The notes beneath the pieces were generated by a model that saw nothing but the letters and a program-made list of their open reading frames with translations, was not told the DNA's origin and made no database searches. 64,000 nt of DNA from contig NC_060060.1 in NCBI RefSeq assembly GCF_020283565.1, positions 66,511,257-66,575,256 on the forward strand. Reading direction: 5' to 3'. The DNA comes from Trifolium pratense (Eukaryota > Streptophyta > Magnoliopsida > Fabales > Fabaceae). Of this stretch, positions 45,752 through 58,040 are shown piece after piece. The position numbers were made by a program, and so were the translations under genes. Every line of letters begins with the position of its first letter. Position 1 is the first letter of the stretch.

Positions 45752-48523
45752 TTTTTTTTTCCTTTCTTTCAGAAAACTGATATCTTTTGTTACTTAATGT
45801 TGTGAAAAGTGTTATTATCCATTGAGAAGTAAATGAACTGAATAGTTGGTGAATTGAATTAAAGGCCTTAAACGACATTGACTTGATTGTATTGTGCAAC
45901 TCATATGGGACCCTTTGAGCTAACTTGCAGCTCATAACTTCCAATCTTGCGTGCTATTATATATCAATAAAGTATGTACCACGCGACTAATAATGAATTT
46001 GTGCAACTGATAAGAAATTTTAGCCCTCTAAATATAGGACTTCCTGACTTTTGCGCATTAAAAAAATTCCGGCTAGGACGGAATAACCTTCTTTATGTGC
46101 TTCATAGACTTCTCGACGAAAATCATAGTGATATAATTGTAAACAAAAATATTGTAGCACATTTTTTATTTTGGAGTAAACCTTAAAATATTGTATAGCA
46201 TGATGATGGATAAATGTGGCCTAAACATGTCCCCAAATGTCAGAACCTGTTGTTAGTACTTGTTAATCCAATTTTAATTTTTTTCATTTTATTGAACATA
46301 TATGATTTGCCCAATTGCCATTCTCATCTTCAACTTTATTGCTTCCTGTGAAAAAAAAAAACTTCAACTTTACTGCTTTATCACACAAACCTTTGATTAC
46401 CTTTTTTTAATTGAGGCATTTTAATATAATAATTTTTAATAATATTTAACGGTACTTTTGTTCGATTGTAAATGTCATATTTGTTAAGAAAAATTATCTT
46501 AAAAAGTGTCACTGTTTGTATCTAATATAATTTAATATATTCTTTTTGGTAAAAAAAATAGACACTTGCATTAATATATTTTTTACTAAATACACTTGCA
46601 TTAATATATGAGTAAAAATATGAGTCTCGTATACATTGTCATTTTTTGATAATAGGTCTTGTATAAATTATTAAAAAAAAAATGCATGTGTATTAGGTAA
46701 AAATTGAAAAATAAGACATTTACAATCGAACAAAAGTACCGTTCATTATAAAAAAGTGGTTTATTATTAGACAATAATTTGGTGTGGATGGAAAAAAACA
46801 ATATTGATCTCTACCGTTAACTTCATTCTGACTAGACAAACAGAACATGACATATGTTAACAAAACATTTAAGTAAAAACTAACTCTATTTCATTTTTAG
46901 TCAAAAAACTCTATTTCATTTTAATTTTTTATTATTAATTATTATATCATATTAAAATTAATAAATGAGAAAAACTTAAGATAAAAAAAAAAAACTCATG
47001 ATTCATGCACTGAACAACCCAAAAAAAAAAAATCAGAAATAAAATAATGAGCTTCTTGGAAACTCTCCAAACACTTCATACTATTTAGCACACTTACCTT
47101 CTTCCACGACAACTTCAAATAACACAACAAGTCTCAACTTTGAGACACATTTTGTTCAGAAATCAAACATGGGTAGCTTTGTTGGCACCCTTTTTCTTTG
47201 TCTAGTCTTCTTTGTCATGAAAAAGATGAATCCACCTTCACCTTCTATGAAAATGGCATGGCTCTTTGTGATTGGGACTAAAAGGATTGAAATAGAGGTA
47301 GAAGTTTCATATAGTCAGAGGATATACATGTATTTAAAATGTTCAAATTATATGAGCCTCTATATTATGTTGGAGTAATCATTATTCTTTCAAGAATTAT
47401 GGGCAATAAATTTGATTGGCCCTTGAGGGAGCTGCCTACTTTGCAATTTATTTATTTATTTTGGTTACATGTAATTGATCAGATTTAATTGTTTTTTCTT
47501 TTGGGTACAAATTTAATTGTATTTTTTACTCTTTAGCTTTTTAACTATGCGATTTTGGTCCTCCTATTTTTTATTAGCGATTTTGACCCTTTACAATTTC
47601 CTCTTTTTTTAAGGTTTAATTGCAGTTTTCTCTATTGCTGTTATTTAAGGTTTTATGACAAAGGGCCTTTGTGTTTGACCAAAAACCAACCTATTTAGTA
47701 AGTATTTATTTTCACTAGCAAGGAGTGTTTGTTTCCACTAGCAAGGAGTGTTTTCTTTTTCTCAGATTTGTGGCTTCGCTTCGTGGAATAAGGGTAAGAT
47801 TGACCAAATTTTTGTTGTTGTCGTTGTCGTTGATGCTTGGTTGAAATTGTTGATTGTTGTGTTTTTTAAGACTGACATTCTTGAAGATTGATTGTTCTGT
47901 TTATGCACAATTATTTATTTTCTTAATTTTTCTTTATTTAATTTTGTTAAATCATTTTATTAGTGAAGAATGGAGGAGAGCTTTTGTAATCAGTTGCCTT
48001 TAACTGATATGGAAACATTGTGTGGGAAGTTCTATACTTTCGAGAATTCTAAAGATCGAACTGAGGCGGGATAAAACTGAATATGTAATGATTTCGATTG
48101 ATGTATTCCCTATAAAGTTGAATGAATAAATATTGTTGTTTTTTAGTCAAAAAAATAAAGAAAATAATAATATCATCCCAACGAGTTCAATGTTATTTAA
48201 TATTTATAATTTATACTCCATCCATCCATTTTTAAGTATCATTTTAGACGAATATTGTTGCTTTTATTTTCTTTTTTATTTCACCTATAAATGGTTTCAC
48301 AACTCTCATAACTCACTTTCGAAAGCATGAAGATACCTAAAACATTATGACTGTGTAAGTAATAATAGTATATTTCCTCTCTGCAACAATAAAAAAATAC
48401 GGACAGACATACACGAGATATTTTGTCCGCATTTTTTATTCTTCTAATGTGTATATCTCAGTTAATCATGCAAACTATATGAAAAACTTAGAATAATCTT
48501 CAACATAAGTTTGCATAATAGAC
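45752..48523. other. Intergenic, no secure gene
   Basis: Starts with the DUF247 promoter; a TATATAA at about 45958-45964 (minus) could be its TATA box. Holds a low-confidence small open frame at 47169-47378 and a 34 bp sequence (47749-47782) found again at 52639. Otherwise AT-rich. Confidence 0.45.
47169..47378 (+). CDS. Doubtful small open frame with hydrophobic N-terminus
   Basis: 69 codons from ATG 47169. The first 18 residues (MGSFVGTLFLCLVFFVMK) look like a signal or membrane anchor, and the upstream 60 bp are leader-like (CAACAAGTCTCAAC...). The rest has no motif, no cysteine pattern and no similarity I know. It could be a gene fragment or chance. Confidence 0.2.
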   Translation: MGSFVGTLFLCLVFFVMKKMNPPSPSMKMAWLFVIGTKRIEIEVEVSYSQRIYMYLKCSNYMSLYIMLE

Positions 48524-49336
48524 AATATGGACAGGGGCGGACCCAGCCACGACTTTCTAGTGGGGCTAAAAAAATTCAGACATTACCATTTTTTTCATCT
48601 TGATAATAATTAAGTTAAACAACAAACAATATGTGAAATTACTATTAATACAATATGTATTTCCAAAAAAAGAACAACAAACCAAAGAACCAGAAACTAT
48701 TTATTCAAAAAAAGAAACCAATAAACTATATCTAAAAACCACAAAATTTCTATTAGGAAAAAAAAAAACTATAATTTATTGAATATATGTTAAATCATGC
48801 ATATCACTTGTTTAACTCAATCAACTTATAACTTATTAATTTTTATTCCAATTTTACCCGTATTATCTTACTTGAAAAAATTACATATATTAAACATTTT
48901 TTATGTCATATTATATTTATATGCTAGTTCAATTGCTAATTTTACCCAATCTTATAAATTCAATTAGTTGTCCACTATTTTTTGACAAAAAACTCAAAGT
49001 TGATTTTTATAAAATTAAAGGCTTAATTACATATTTGGTTCCTTAATTATGTTTATTTTAGGTTTCAATGTGGTCCCCTATCTTTAAAAAGTTTTAAGAA
49101 ATTAACTCAAAATTTAACAAAAAGTTCGAAAAAATTAACTCAAAACTAATATGTATACGAGATACTTACAATTATTAATAATAAACTCTAAACTAATATT
49201 TATATTAATATTTGTACGAATATGTATACAAAATGACTTAAAATTATTTATAAAATTTTTATTTTTTATTTTTAGAAAAAATTGGGCTGGGCTGGAGCCA
49301 CACCAAGCCTTGAACAGGCCCGCCCCTGAATATGGA
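48524..49336. mobile_element. hAT-type non-autonomous element with 8 bp target duplication
   Basis: The element is 48532-49328 (797 bp), ending CAGGGGCGGACCC... and ...GGCCCGCCCCTG, a 12 bp inverted repeat with one mismatch. AATATGGA flanks both sides (48524-48531, 49329-49336). CAGGGGCGG ends with an 8 bp duplication are diagnostic of hAT. The interior is AT-rich, with no transposase. Confidence 0.92.
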
Positions 49337-49601
49337 TCACATGGACAGACGCGGAACGCGCCCTATCTAACCGCTAGTAAAGAATAAAAACGAAAATTTG
49401 AAATTTAATAGATACGAAAAATATATTTCTTGTCAAAAAAGTAGTACAATTTTTTATTTTTTTTTTATAAATAAACTAGGTAGCTTCATTCCATCGACTT
49501 TCAGAAACACAAATTGGAATCGCGCTGAACTCACCTTCGCCGTAAACACAAAAATCTAACCGGAAAACGCTACCGGAGTTTCTCATCGACCGCCACAAAC
49601 A

Positions 49602-50984
49602 GTAAGAAACTCGTCTAACTTTTCCTTTTTCTTTTCAATTTTACTTTTCCGATTTACCTTAGCTTCTCCTATAGCGCGCGATTAGATGCGTTTCAATCGC
49701 GATAGTCGCCACTGCAACAGAATTGCGTCGCATCAGAGCTTCACTCTGTACCGCGATTCTGCACTAAAGCAGTGCAATTGATAACATAGGGCAAATATTT
49801 CTACAATGTTTGATTTGATTTTTAGGGTTTAGGATTTATTAATGTACGAAATATTTATGATTCTTTGAATCGTAGATCCATGTTCAGTGATTTTGGATTT
49901 GGTTATGCTGAATATATGACCCTAGTCTCTTGAGTTTCTTTGGATGCTCAGTTTAGGTTAAATTTACAGTTGAGATTGTAGTGTGGTTTGGTGGAAATTA
50001 GGTTTGGTGGTAATTTCACTTTAATTTGCTAGTTTTTCAGTTTTATCACCATGTTTTCAGATTTTCTAATTTAGTTCATGTTTAGATTCACAAAGAGTTT
50101 GACAAAATCAAGGTGAGCCCACGTAATTTTGCAAAAATTAAACTTTGCAAAAATCACCGTGATTTTGACAAATCCACCATATATATATAATATATATATA
50201 TATATACATATATATAGATTTCAACAATTCTTTTGTTTGATTTTTGCTTGACCTAGATTTGTGTAATTCGTGAGATTTTTCATGTGTTTATTTTTAGGAA
50301 AATTGAGAAAATCACAACCCTTGTATTGTATGCAGCTTCTGAGTGTTGCAACTGTTTGTTTTGTGCTATTGATTTGACATATTGTATCTGAGGGGATTGA
50401 CGGAGTGAATTAGTTTTATTTTGTTTATGTATGCTTGTATGATTGTAGTGTTCCTTGCTACATATGTGAATTCACAGCCTAGTTTTAATGTTATTGCCAT
50501 ATAATTCACCGTTTTTGCAGTTTCGTACTTGGTTTTTTAAGCACTATATTCTTTGATCATAGATCATGGACCCATCTCTATCTCTTTTTCTTTCATAGTG
50601 GTGCTTTAATATCTAATTCTGACTAAAAATTCTAGGAAGATTCACAGGAATATACCAGTATCCAGGGTTACTTCACTAAAGCTTCCATCTTTGTCTTATT
50701 ACACTTTGAAGCTTATTATTTATAATTGACCTTACAGCTATGTAGAGGTTGAGAAGTTTTTTATAAGATTCATGGAGAAATTCAAAGAAGTAACTATTGA
50801 TATGTAAACAAAATTTCCATGAAGGGGAAGAGTAATAATCACTCAAAGTTGGCATTCAGTTTATTTATTTATCATATATAAAAACTGATGGTTATGTTTT
50901 CTTCTAAATGAGTGTCGTTTCTTTCCATTTTTACCAAAGAACTACTTTATTCATTATCCTTTATTCTTTTTTCATTTGCCTCAG
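49602..50984 (+). other. 5'-UTR intron of the proteasome alpha-4 gene
   Basis: A non-coding first exon (about 49500-49601) ends CACAAACA|GTAAGAA. The acceptor TTTGCCTCAG lies 6 bp before the ATG at 50991. A long leader intron with T-rich sequence is common in strongly expressed plant housekeeping genes and may enhance expression. Exon 1 has the CT/AC-rich composition of a leader. Confidence 0.65.
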
Positions 50985-50990
50985 ATCAAA

Positions 50991-51743
50991 ATGTCTCGAA
51001 GATATGATAGTCGTACAACAATTTTCTCGCCTGAAGGTCGTCTTTACCAAGTAGAGTATGCAATGGAAGCTATTGGAAATGCTGGTACTGCCATAGGAAT
51101 CTTGTCCAAAGATGGGGTTGTTCTGGTTGGCGAAAAGAAGGTGACATCCAAGCTGCTACAAACCTCAACTTCAACTGAGAAAATGTACAAGATTGATGAT
51201 CATGTTGCATGTGCTGTTGCTGGGATTATGTCTGATGCCAACATCTTAATCAATACTGCTAGGATCCAAGCACAACGTTACTCATTTGCTTACCAAGAGC
51301 CAATGCCTGTTGAGCAGTTGGTTCAATCTCTCTGTGATACCAAGCAAGGTTACACACAATTTGGTGGTCTCCGTCCATTTGGAGTCTCTTTCCTGTTTGC
51401 AGGATGGGACAAAAACTACGGCTTTCAACTTTACATGAGTGATCCTAGTGGAAATTATGGCGGTTGGAAAGCTGGTGCAATTGGCGCCAACAACCAGGCA
51501 GCACAATCTATTCTAAAACAGGACTACAAGGATGATATCACAAGGGAAGAAGCAGTTAACCTTGCACTGAAAGTACTCAGTAAAACTATGGATAGCACTA
51601 GTCTTACCTCAGAGAAGCTTGAACTTGCAGAGGTTTTTCTTTCACCCTCTGGGAAAGTTAAGTATCAAGTTTGCTCCCCAGAGAACTTGACTAAGCTGTT
51701 GGTTAAGTCTGGGGTGACCCAACCAGCAACAGAGACTGCTTAG
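50991..51743 (+). CDS. PAC1: 20S proteasome subunit alpha type-4 (alpha3, PAC1)
   Basis: 250 aa in a single coding exon. The N-terminus [27 protein letters not shown] is the proteasome alpha-subunit signature that forms the gate and ring contact. The following [21 protein letters not shown] and [20 protein letters not shown] identify alpha type-4. Alpha subunits form the outer rings of the 20S core and carry no active site. Length and sequence appear intact from end to end. The start is the first ATG after the leader intron; upstream frame codons lack ATG. Confidence 0.97.
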   Translation: MSRRYDSRTTIFSPEGRLYQVEYAMEAIGNAGTAIGILSKDGVVLVGEKKVTSKLLQTSTSTEKMYKIDDHVACAVAGIMSDANILINTARIQAQRYSFAYQEPMPVEQLVQSLCDTKQGYTQFGGLRPFGVSFLFAGWDKNYGFQLYMSDPSGNYGGWKAGAIGANNQAAQSILKQDYKDDITREEAVNLALKVLSKTMDSTSLTSEKLELAEVFLSPSGKVKYQVCSPENLTKLLVKSGVTQPATETA

Positions 51744-54435
51744 CTTGCTGTTCCATCATGTCATGGGTAGTTTACTTATGCAAATTTCCGACGCTCGATG
51801 TCAGAAACTGTTCTAAATTTATTTGTATGTTAAAACTAGTAAACTTCTCATATCTTGGTGGTGCTAAACTGCTAATGGCTTTTTATTTCATATATGCTTT
51901 GATTTTAAGGACATATATCTGTTTATCTAATTTGCTTTCTACGGATTTCTCCTTTCTTGTCTCTGACTTATTTTCATATTGAACCTGGAAATTTGTAGAA
52001 TCAGGTGGCATGTCTTTTTCAGGTATTTTTTAAATTTGAGTAAATTACTCAGACCTCTTTGTTCTCTAAATTCCAACTTGCACTTTGACCTTTTATTACT
52101 GATAAAATTGAGGATTTACTAAAGTACTTTGTTTTAGTTGATTTAATTTTGTATGAAATTTTTCTAACTTAATTGAGAATTTACTAAAGTACTTTGTTTT
52201 AGTTGATTTAATTTTGTATGAAATTTTTTCTAACTTAATTTTGCATGGCTATTCAACCAGGTACAAGCCTATTAATTTTGTGCATGTTGCACGATATTTT
52301 TTTCACCTTTGTTGATAGAAGTCTCGTTAGGTTTACCGTAGACGTACTACTACACGGGTTATCTCCGGGGAGGGGTATACGCCTATATCACCAGAGTTTG
52401 GCATCCTCTGCCCCTCCTTCCCTCTACCTCCATCAGTTGCCTCATATGTTCATTTTCCTGCTCTACAACTCAACTATGCAATAGACCAATACTAAGTTTT
52501 TAGTTTTGTATCTTACCTTATTCCTTGTGGTTCGAATTCGTATAAGATTTACTCATTAAGATTCTTCGTTAATCACAGTTTTTAAGTTTCAAATTGTAGC
52601 TTATAATTCTGATTGTTTTGCTCGTATTTCTTGTTGCGGTGTTTTCTTTTTCTCAGATTTGTGGCTTCGCTTGTGTTGATGAATAGGATTGAGTGGGTAA
52701 GGATGAGGGTTATACGTCTAACATAATGGTTTCTGTGTGGATTTGTGGTGATGAGGAGAAAGAGATGGACGAGAGGTTTCTGACCAAGGAGCAGGGAGTA
52801 TATTTGGTGTTGTGGGTGTAACAATACATATGGTGGGACTTGATAATTAAATTATAAAAAAATTTGTGCAAGGTATAAGACCTGTATAACATTTTTTTTT
52901 ATCAAAGACCTATATAACTTATGCACTATAGAATTCGTCTTTCCTTTACTATATAAAAATAGATAGAGATGCTACCCAACATGGATAATCAAACTATGCT
53001 TTCTTAATAGTATGGAAATAATATAATGGATAGATTTCTTCAAAGTAATGCATAGTTGCTTAATGTCGATGCCCAAATGAGAATAGATGGAGACAGATCT
53101 TAGATTGACATTCCATATAATATTTGAAATTTTAAAAAGAACAATATTTACATCTGAATGCCTTGTTGCAGCGAGTAAGAAGGACCTCAAATGATGCTAT
53201 TAAAACCGGAAAACTAACTTCAGATGTTGATTATTAAGGAAAAATACCCATGACAGTTGACATGATAAGCAAATAGCCACAACTCTCAAGGAGGTTACAA
53301 AATTTATTCATGCCAACATTGACATGAAGTGACTGTTTGGAATGCAGCACATGCACATCGAGCCAAATCACGGTGAAAGACCACGTTGATGCAGAACAGT
53401 AAAGTTGCGATGAAAACCGAGTTTGAGCATTCAAACATGTAACCAAACACTCAAGAAATGCTTTTTTTGGTTAAGTAGCCTGATGGTGAAATGCTTTTCT
53501 TTATGAGTAAAATTTGAACTCAATACAAGTTTAGGATACTCACGCATTGCGCATAAAACACATGCTCTCTGCTAAATATTAACATCTTAATTCCTTTTAT
53601 TTTATGACAATTGCATCAAATAAGCCTCTTGAGTGGGATTAATCTCTAAATACCTTTATTAGCGTTCGATGAGTCTTAAGGTATTTGACGAACCTCTGAA
53701 ATCCTGCTCACCTAACTTTTCACGTCTATAAAAAAATCTTGATCTTTGTTAATGGAATATTATATATCGCCAGCTAAATTGCATGACAGTTAAATATCCC
53801 ACTTCCTGTCAATAGGTATGACATTGTGTGCATTTGTTTGCTCATTAGCATCACTAAGCAGAGTCATCCCACCATTTTCCTTTAACCAATATTTAGTACT
53901 ATCTTCGGACTTCCAATGCCTATTAATTTCTCCTTCCTCCCATGTCTATGTTACTATGTAACTTCTTTCGGACATTTTTGGCTTACCAACTCTACTCCAA
54001 GATGTGTGTATAGATTCTAGCTTTGTTTTTAAAGTTCATGTGAATGGTATGCGACGGTTTCTATTACAATCTATAGTGAGTAACAAATACTGCATAAGAA
54101 AGAATAAAATGGAATTTATAATACTATTGAGAATAATATGTATAAACATAAAATAAATTTGAATACAGGCTTCCCACAAGACAGCCAATGCTGCAAAACT
54201 AAGTTGATATTTCCCTTTCATCTTTCATATGAACTGATGTATAGCTCCTCCAAGAAAAAATAATAAAAGAAATGTAAAAAATGGGTGAAAATCGGATTCA
54301 AATGCACATATTACTGCGGGCCAACCATAAAAGCTTCGCGAATGATTTATGTATCCAGGAAGAAATCAGCTTCTTGTCGCTGAAGGCCAGCAGTCTCGTA
54401 TAAACACAAGGCAGTAAATTCTCAGATGCAGTAAT
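51744..54435. other. Intergenic between PAC1 and IRX14 3' ends, no gene seen
   Basis: Includes a 65 bp tandem duplication (52105-52235), the second copy of a 34 bp shared sequence (52639-52672), and a SINE tail-like TTTTTTGGTTAAGTAGCC near 53463. Short open frames on both strands have no domains. Confidence 0.5.
52105..52235. repeat. 65 bp tandem duplication
   Basis: TTACTAAAGTACTTTGTTTT ... GTATGAAATTTTT occurs at 52116 and again at 52181, nearly identical. Confidence 0.9.
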
Positions 54436-57400
54436 TCATATCTCAGTTTGTTCAGAATGTGTAGAGACCTGTACACCAATCACTTTGGTGTCATGCTTTC
54501 TCTTACTTCTACTGCGTCTGGATCTGGATGTTTTCGTCTTTGTAGTGTGCTTGTTCGATTGTTCTTCTGTGCCAGCGAACACTTTCTCTTTTTCATCATT
54601 AGACGGGAGTTCAGGAGGAGCGTCTGGCCATTGAGTGTGTTTTGATGGAACCGTGATGTCCAAAGGAGGGTCAATTATCCATCTACGAGAAATAGCATCA
54701 TGTAGTCAGGGATATGGACAGAAAATATCAAATATGCAAATAAATACTAGACTAAGTTTTGAGTTTATTAAAACCATGCACAATTTGTATAGACCTGTAA
54801 AAATTTCGAAGTACAAAAACCTGACTGATAAGAACCTAGAAATAAGCTCCATGACATTCTCAGAGAAAATTGGGAAGAATTTACAATATTAATTTCTATC
54901 AAAATCACATTTGACAAACATTCACCCGAACAGACATGAAGCAAAGTTACAAGATTGCACTAATGGTAGAAGTAAGGCTTGACACCCCTTCCCCTATTCT
55001 CAGACATAACTTTTGCCACATTCCTAATTGTTTTGTCGAAAAATGACTAAATTGATATCCAAGCTGTACCCAGAGCCAGAAAGTCATTGGCAATTGATCT
55101 GGCTGAAGTGTATGATCAAGTCGACAATTACCAACAATACCTATCTCAAATTCTACTTGCTGCAGTTTGGTGCTACTGGTGTCCCTAGCAACCCGCTCAC
55201 TCGTTATATACAACTATATCTCAATTAAACAGACATACAATTAGAGGCTACAGCTTCCTATTACTCCAACCTCCTTATGATCACTTTGGTTCTTCCAGTT
55301 CTAACAAATACATGTAACTTGGAAAGTCTGCAATCTACAGCCCCCACATAGTCAAGATATTCCAGCCATGCATTGTGGTTTCAACATTTACATGCAGTAA
55401 CCCCCTAAGGAATGCAGACAATCATGCAGTTAGTATGCAATAGCCAATCACCATGCCTAAGGAAGTCGTAAAGGGGAACGGAAGCAAGCTTTGTGCCCAC
55501 ATACATTGAATCTTTCACTTTCTCCCTTCGTGTGTAACTATTTTCAAGCCAGCACAATAGTATCACTAGATGGTAAACAAAATATAAGAGTATATGATGT
55601 CTATAAAAGTTCTACCCCAATATGGACGCAGTTTGCATTCTTAGCAATGTTCTTATAGGTCAGTGTGACCCGAATCATCTTAGCTGGTGCTTAAGTAGAT
55701 CTACATAAACTGGAACACAATAACCATCCTAGAACATTACATAATGTCCAAATATCGGTGCATGCACCTATTCCCTATTAGGATAATCATGAATATAGTT
55801 TCATATTAACCACAGAAATTGTAATTGTTCAGTGTTTATTCAGTTTGCACAGTACCTAACCCAAATAAATGTCAGAAATATTAAAATTTGTCAAACAATC
55901 CAAATTTTAGAAAGTAACTTTTGGCTATGAGGATTTGGGTGGGCTGGGGGTTTGCAGAAATCATTTTTATTGCAAACTATTGTGACGGTTATAAATTACA
56001 ACTGACACATAGAAGTAAGACATCAGTCGGCAAATGCAAAACTATGGACATCATTGACAATATTTAAAATAAAGAGGAGAGGGGACTCACCGAGCAGGGA
56101 ATTTGCTGTCTGTGCGAGCTTCAACCCGCAACCACCAAAGCAAAACATGGCGTCCACAACTCCCTAGTGGTTCTACCACAGTGGTACTCTTGAGCAAGGA
56201 CAGTGGATTCTCTATCTCCTCACCATCCCCATCCAATGCATCAAGATCCTTAATCCACTCTGGCTTATCATCAACATCCTTCCAAAGCAACCTGGAATTC
56301 AACACAAACCCAGACCATTCAAGCTTTCTCGGCAACACAGGTGCCCGATCATCAATGTAAACCGCACTCTTTCCACTATATCGCAATGAATTGAAGGTGT
56401 GCCATCCGACCAACTTATCAGTACCATTACAAGCAGGACCTTGCACCGGCATTGGCATGGTATCCTCCTCTCCTTCTTTTTGAACCAACGAAGAAATCTC
56501 AGCAGCATCAACTGAATGAAGCAATATTCCAACCGAAACAGCACCAATCCATTTCACATTCTGAATTTCATCAAACAGCTCCATATTATGCATATTACTA
56601 TCATCAGCAAACATCACAACTCCATCCAGCCTCTCTTTTCTCACAATCCTGTTCCATCACAACAAAAAATCAACAACAGGTTTCGTGTAAGCAAAAGGGG
56701 AAAAAGAAAATTCACTAAATTCTGTTTCTTTTGAAAAACAAAAGTCATCATCATCATCACATCATGTATTGTCACCATATTTTGTGATTATGAGCCCGTT
56801 TGGATTTGGCATATTCTTGAGCTTATGAAAATAGCTTATGCAAATAAATAAACTTTTATGTTAATTAATAAGTTTTCACTAACAAAAATTGTATTTTTAT
56901 AAGCTATTTTCTCGTAGACTACCTTGAAAAGCTTATAAGAATACATACAAACTTATTTATTTGCATAAGCTCAAAAATAAGCTAATCCAAATGGGGCCTA
57001 AGTTGTTTTGCATAAACTCAAAAATAACTCAATCCAAACGGGCGCTATGTCATAGACACTACAAGGTTTTAAAAAAGGCCAGAACAACAATCTGGATCGC
57101 GACAACAAACATTTTTATGACTCCACAACCACAATTAAACCACATTCGCCATATTAAATCACGATTCTCCTAAATATATGGGATCATGTCGCGAGCGTTA
57201 CCATAAAAACCGTGGCACTAACAATTAGGAACAAACAACCATGGAATGATACTTCATAAAGATTCTACTAACAAATTGAAATTAAAAACATCATAGTAGT
57301 CAATAAAAGGAGACAAAAATTGACCTCAAAGCATGAAGACGCATCAAAGATTCAACTTTATGTCTAGCATCCCAAGAATTTGGCATTCTCTGATGAAACC

Positions 57401-58040
57401 CAACATGAATAGTTCTAAGTCCAGACTTAGCTATAAGAGAAGCAGTCTCATTTGTAACACCACCAGCTTCCACCACAATCCAAATCAGATCGTATGGTAC
57501 CAACATCAGCGAGTGCATCACACCGGTCAAATGAAGCGCTTGAAAAGTCCTCACATAAGTCGGTGTAACCGCAATAACCGTTTTAGGGTTCTTCACACCA
57601 AACAAAGCTTTTTGTTCTTTCTGAACTCTTTCAATAATTCCATGCGCTTTCATTACTTCCACAGGATCCGGATGCGGCCATGGCCGAATTCGGATCCCGT
57701 GTCGACCGACCACCACTCTACTAGCAACAACAGCCGTTCGATTCAAGCTATTGATATGATTCAGTTGAGTTTCTACCGGAATAGTGATTCCGGCGTCGGA
57801 GTTAAACGGAACAGTGTAGATATTGTTAGATGAAGTTGAAAAAAGGAAGAAAAAAACAAGACGAGAAAATCTGAAACCGAGAACGAGACTTATTAAGCAA
57901 CAAACGCCGTGAAGAACTAGCCAGAAAATTGTTGCCGGTGACTTAACGGCGCCGTCAGTTGACGAATCTAACTGTGTTGATCCTCTGAAACTGTTTGTTC
58001 GACGGTTAATGTAACTCTGTTGTAACGTTGAGAGCTTCAT
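54436..58040 (-). CDS. IRX14: Xylan xylosyltransferase IRX14 (glycosyltransferase family 43)
   Basis: Three exons: 58040-57325, 56648-56091, 54682-54436, giving 506 aa. Type II membrane protein: a short cytosolic N-terminus (MKLSTLQQSYINRRTNSF, matching IRX14 as I recall it), one membrane anchor at about 37-67, then the Golgi-lumen GT43 domain. The domain has VIAVTPTYVRTFQALHLTGV, LIWIVVEAGG, VMFADDSNMHNMELFDEIQ (the DxD-like metal and sugar-nucleotide site) and EWSGFVLNSRLLW. IRX14 works with IRX9 and IRX10 in elongating the xylan backbone of cell walls. The C-terminal tail is rich in Lys/Arg/Ser (KTKTSRSRRSRSKRKHD). Intron 1 holds a hAT-like MITE. The start is the first ATG; the codons upstream contain none. 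Confidence 0.96.
56792..57045. mobile_element. hAT-like MITE in IRX14 intron 1
   Basis: Left end GAGCCCGTTTGGATTTGGC; right end AATCCAAACGGGCGC. A second inner right end, CTAATCCAAATGGGGCC, lies at about 56980-56998, followed by a partial repeat of the arm (GCATAAACTCAAAAATAACT). AGCTTATGCAAATAAATAAA pairs with its inverted copy. No target duplication was confirmed. Confidence 0.65.
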
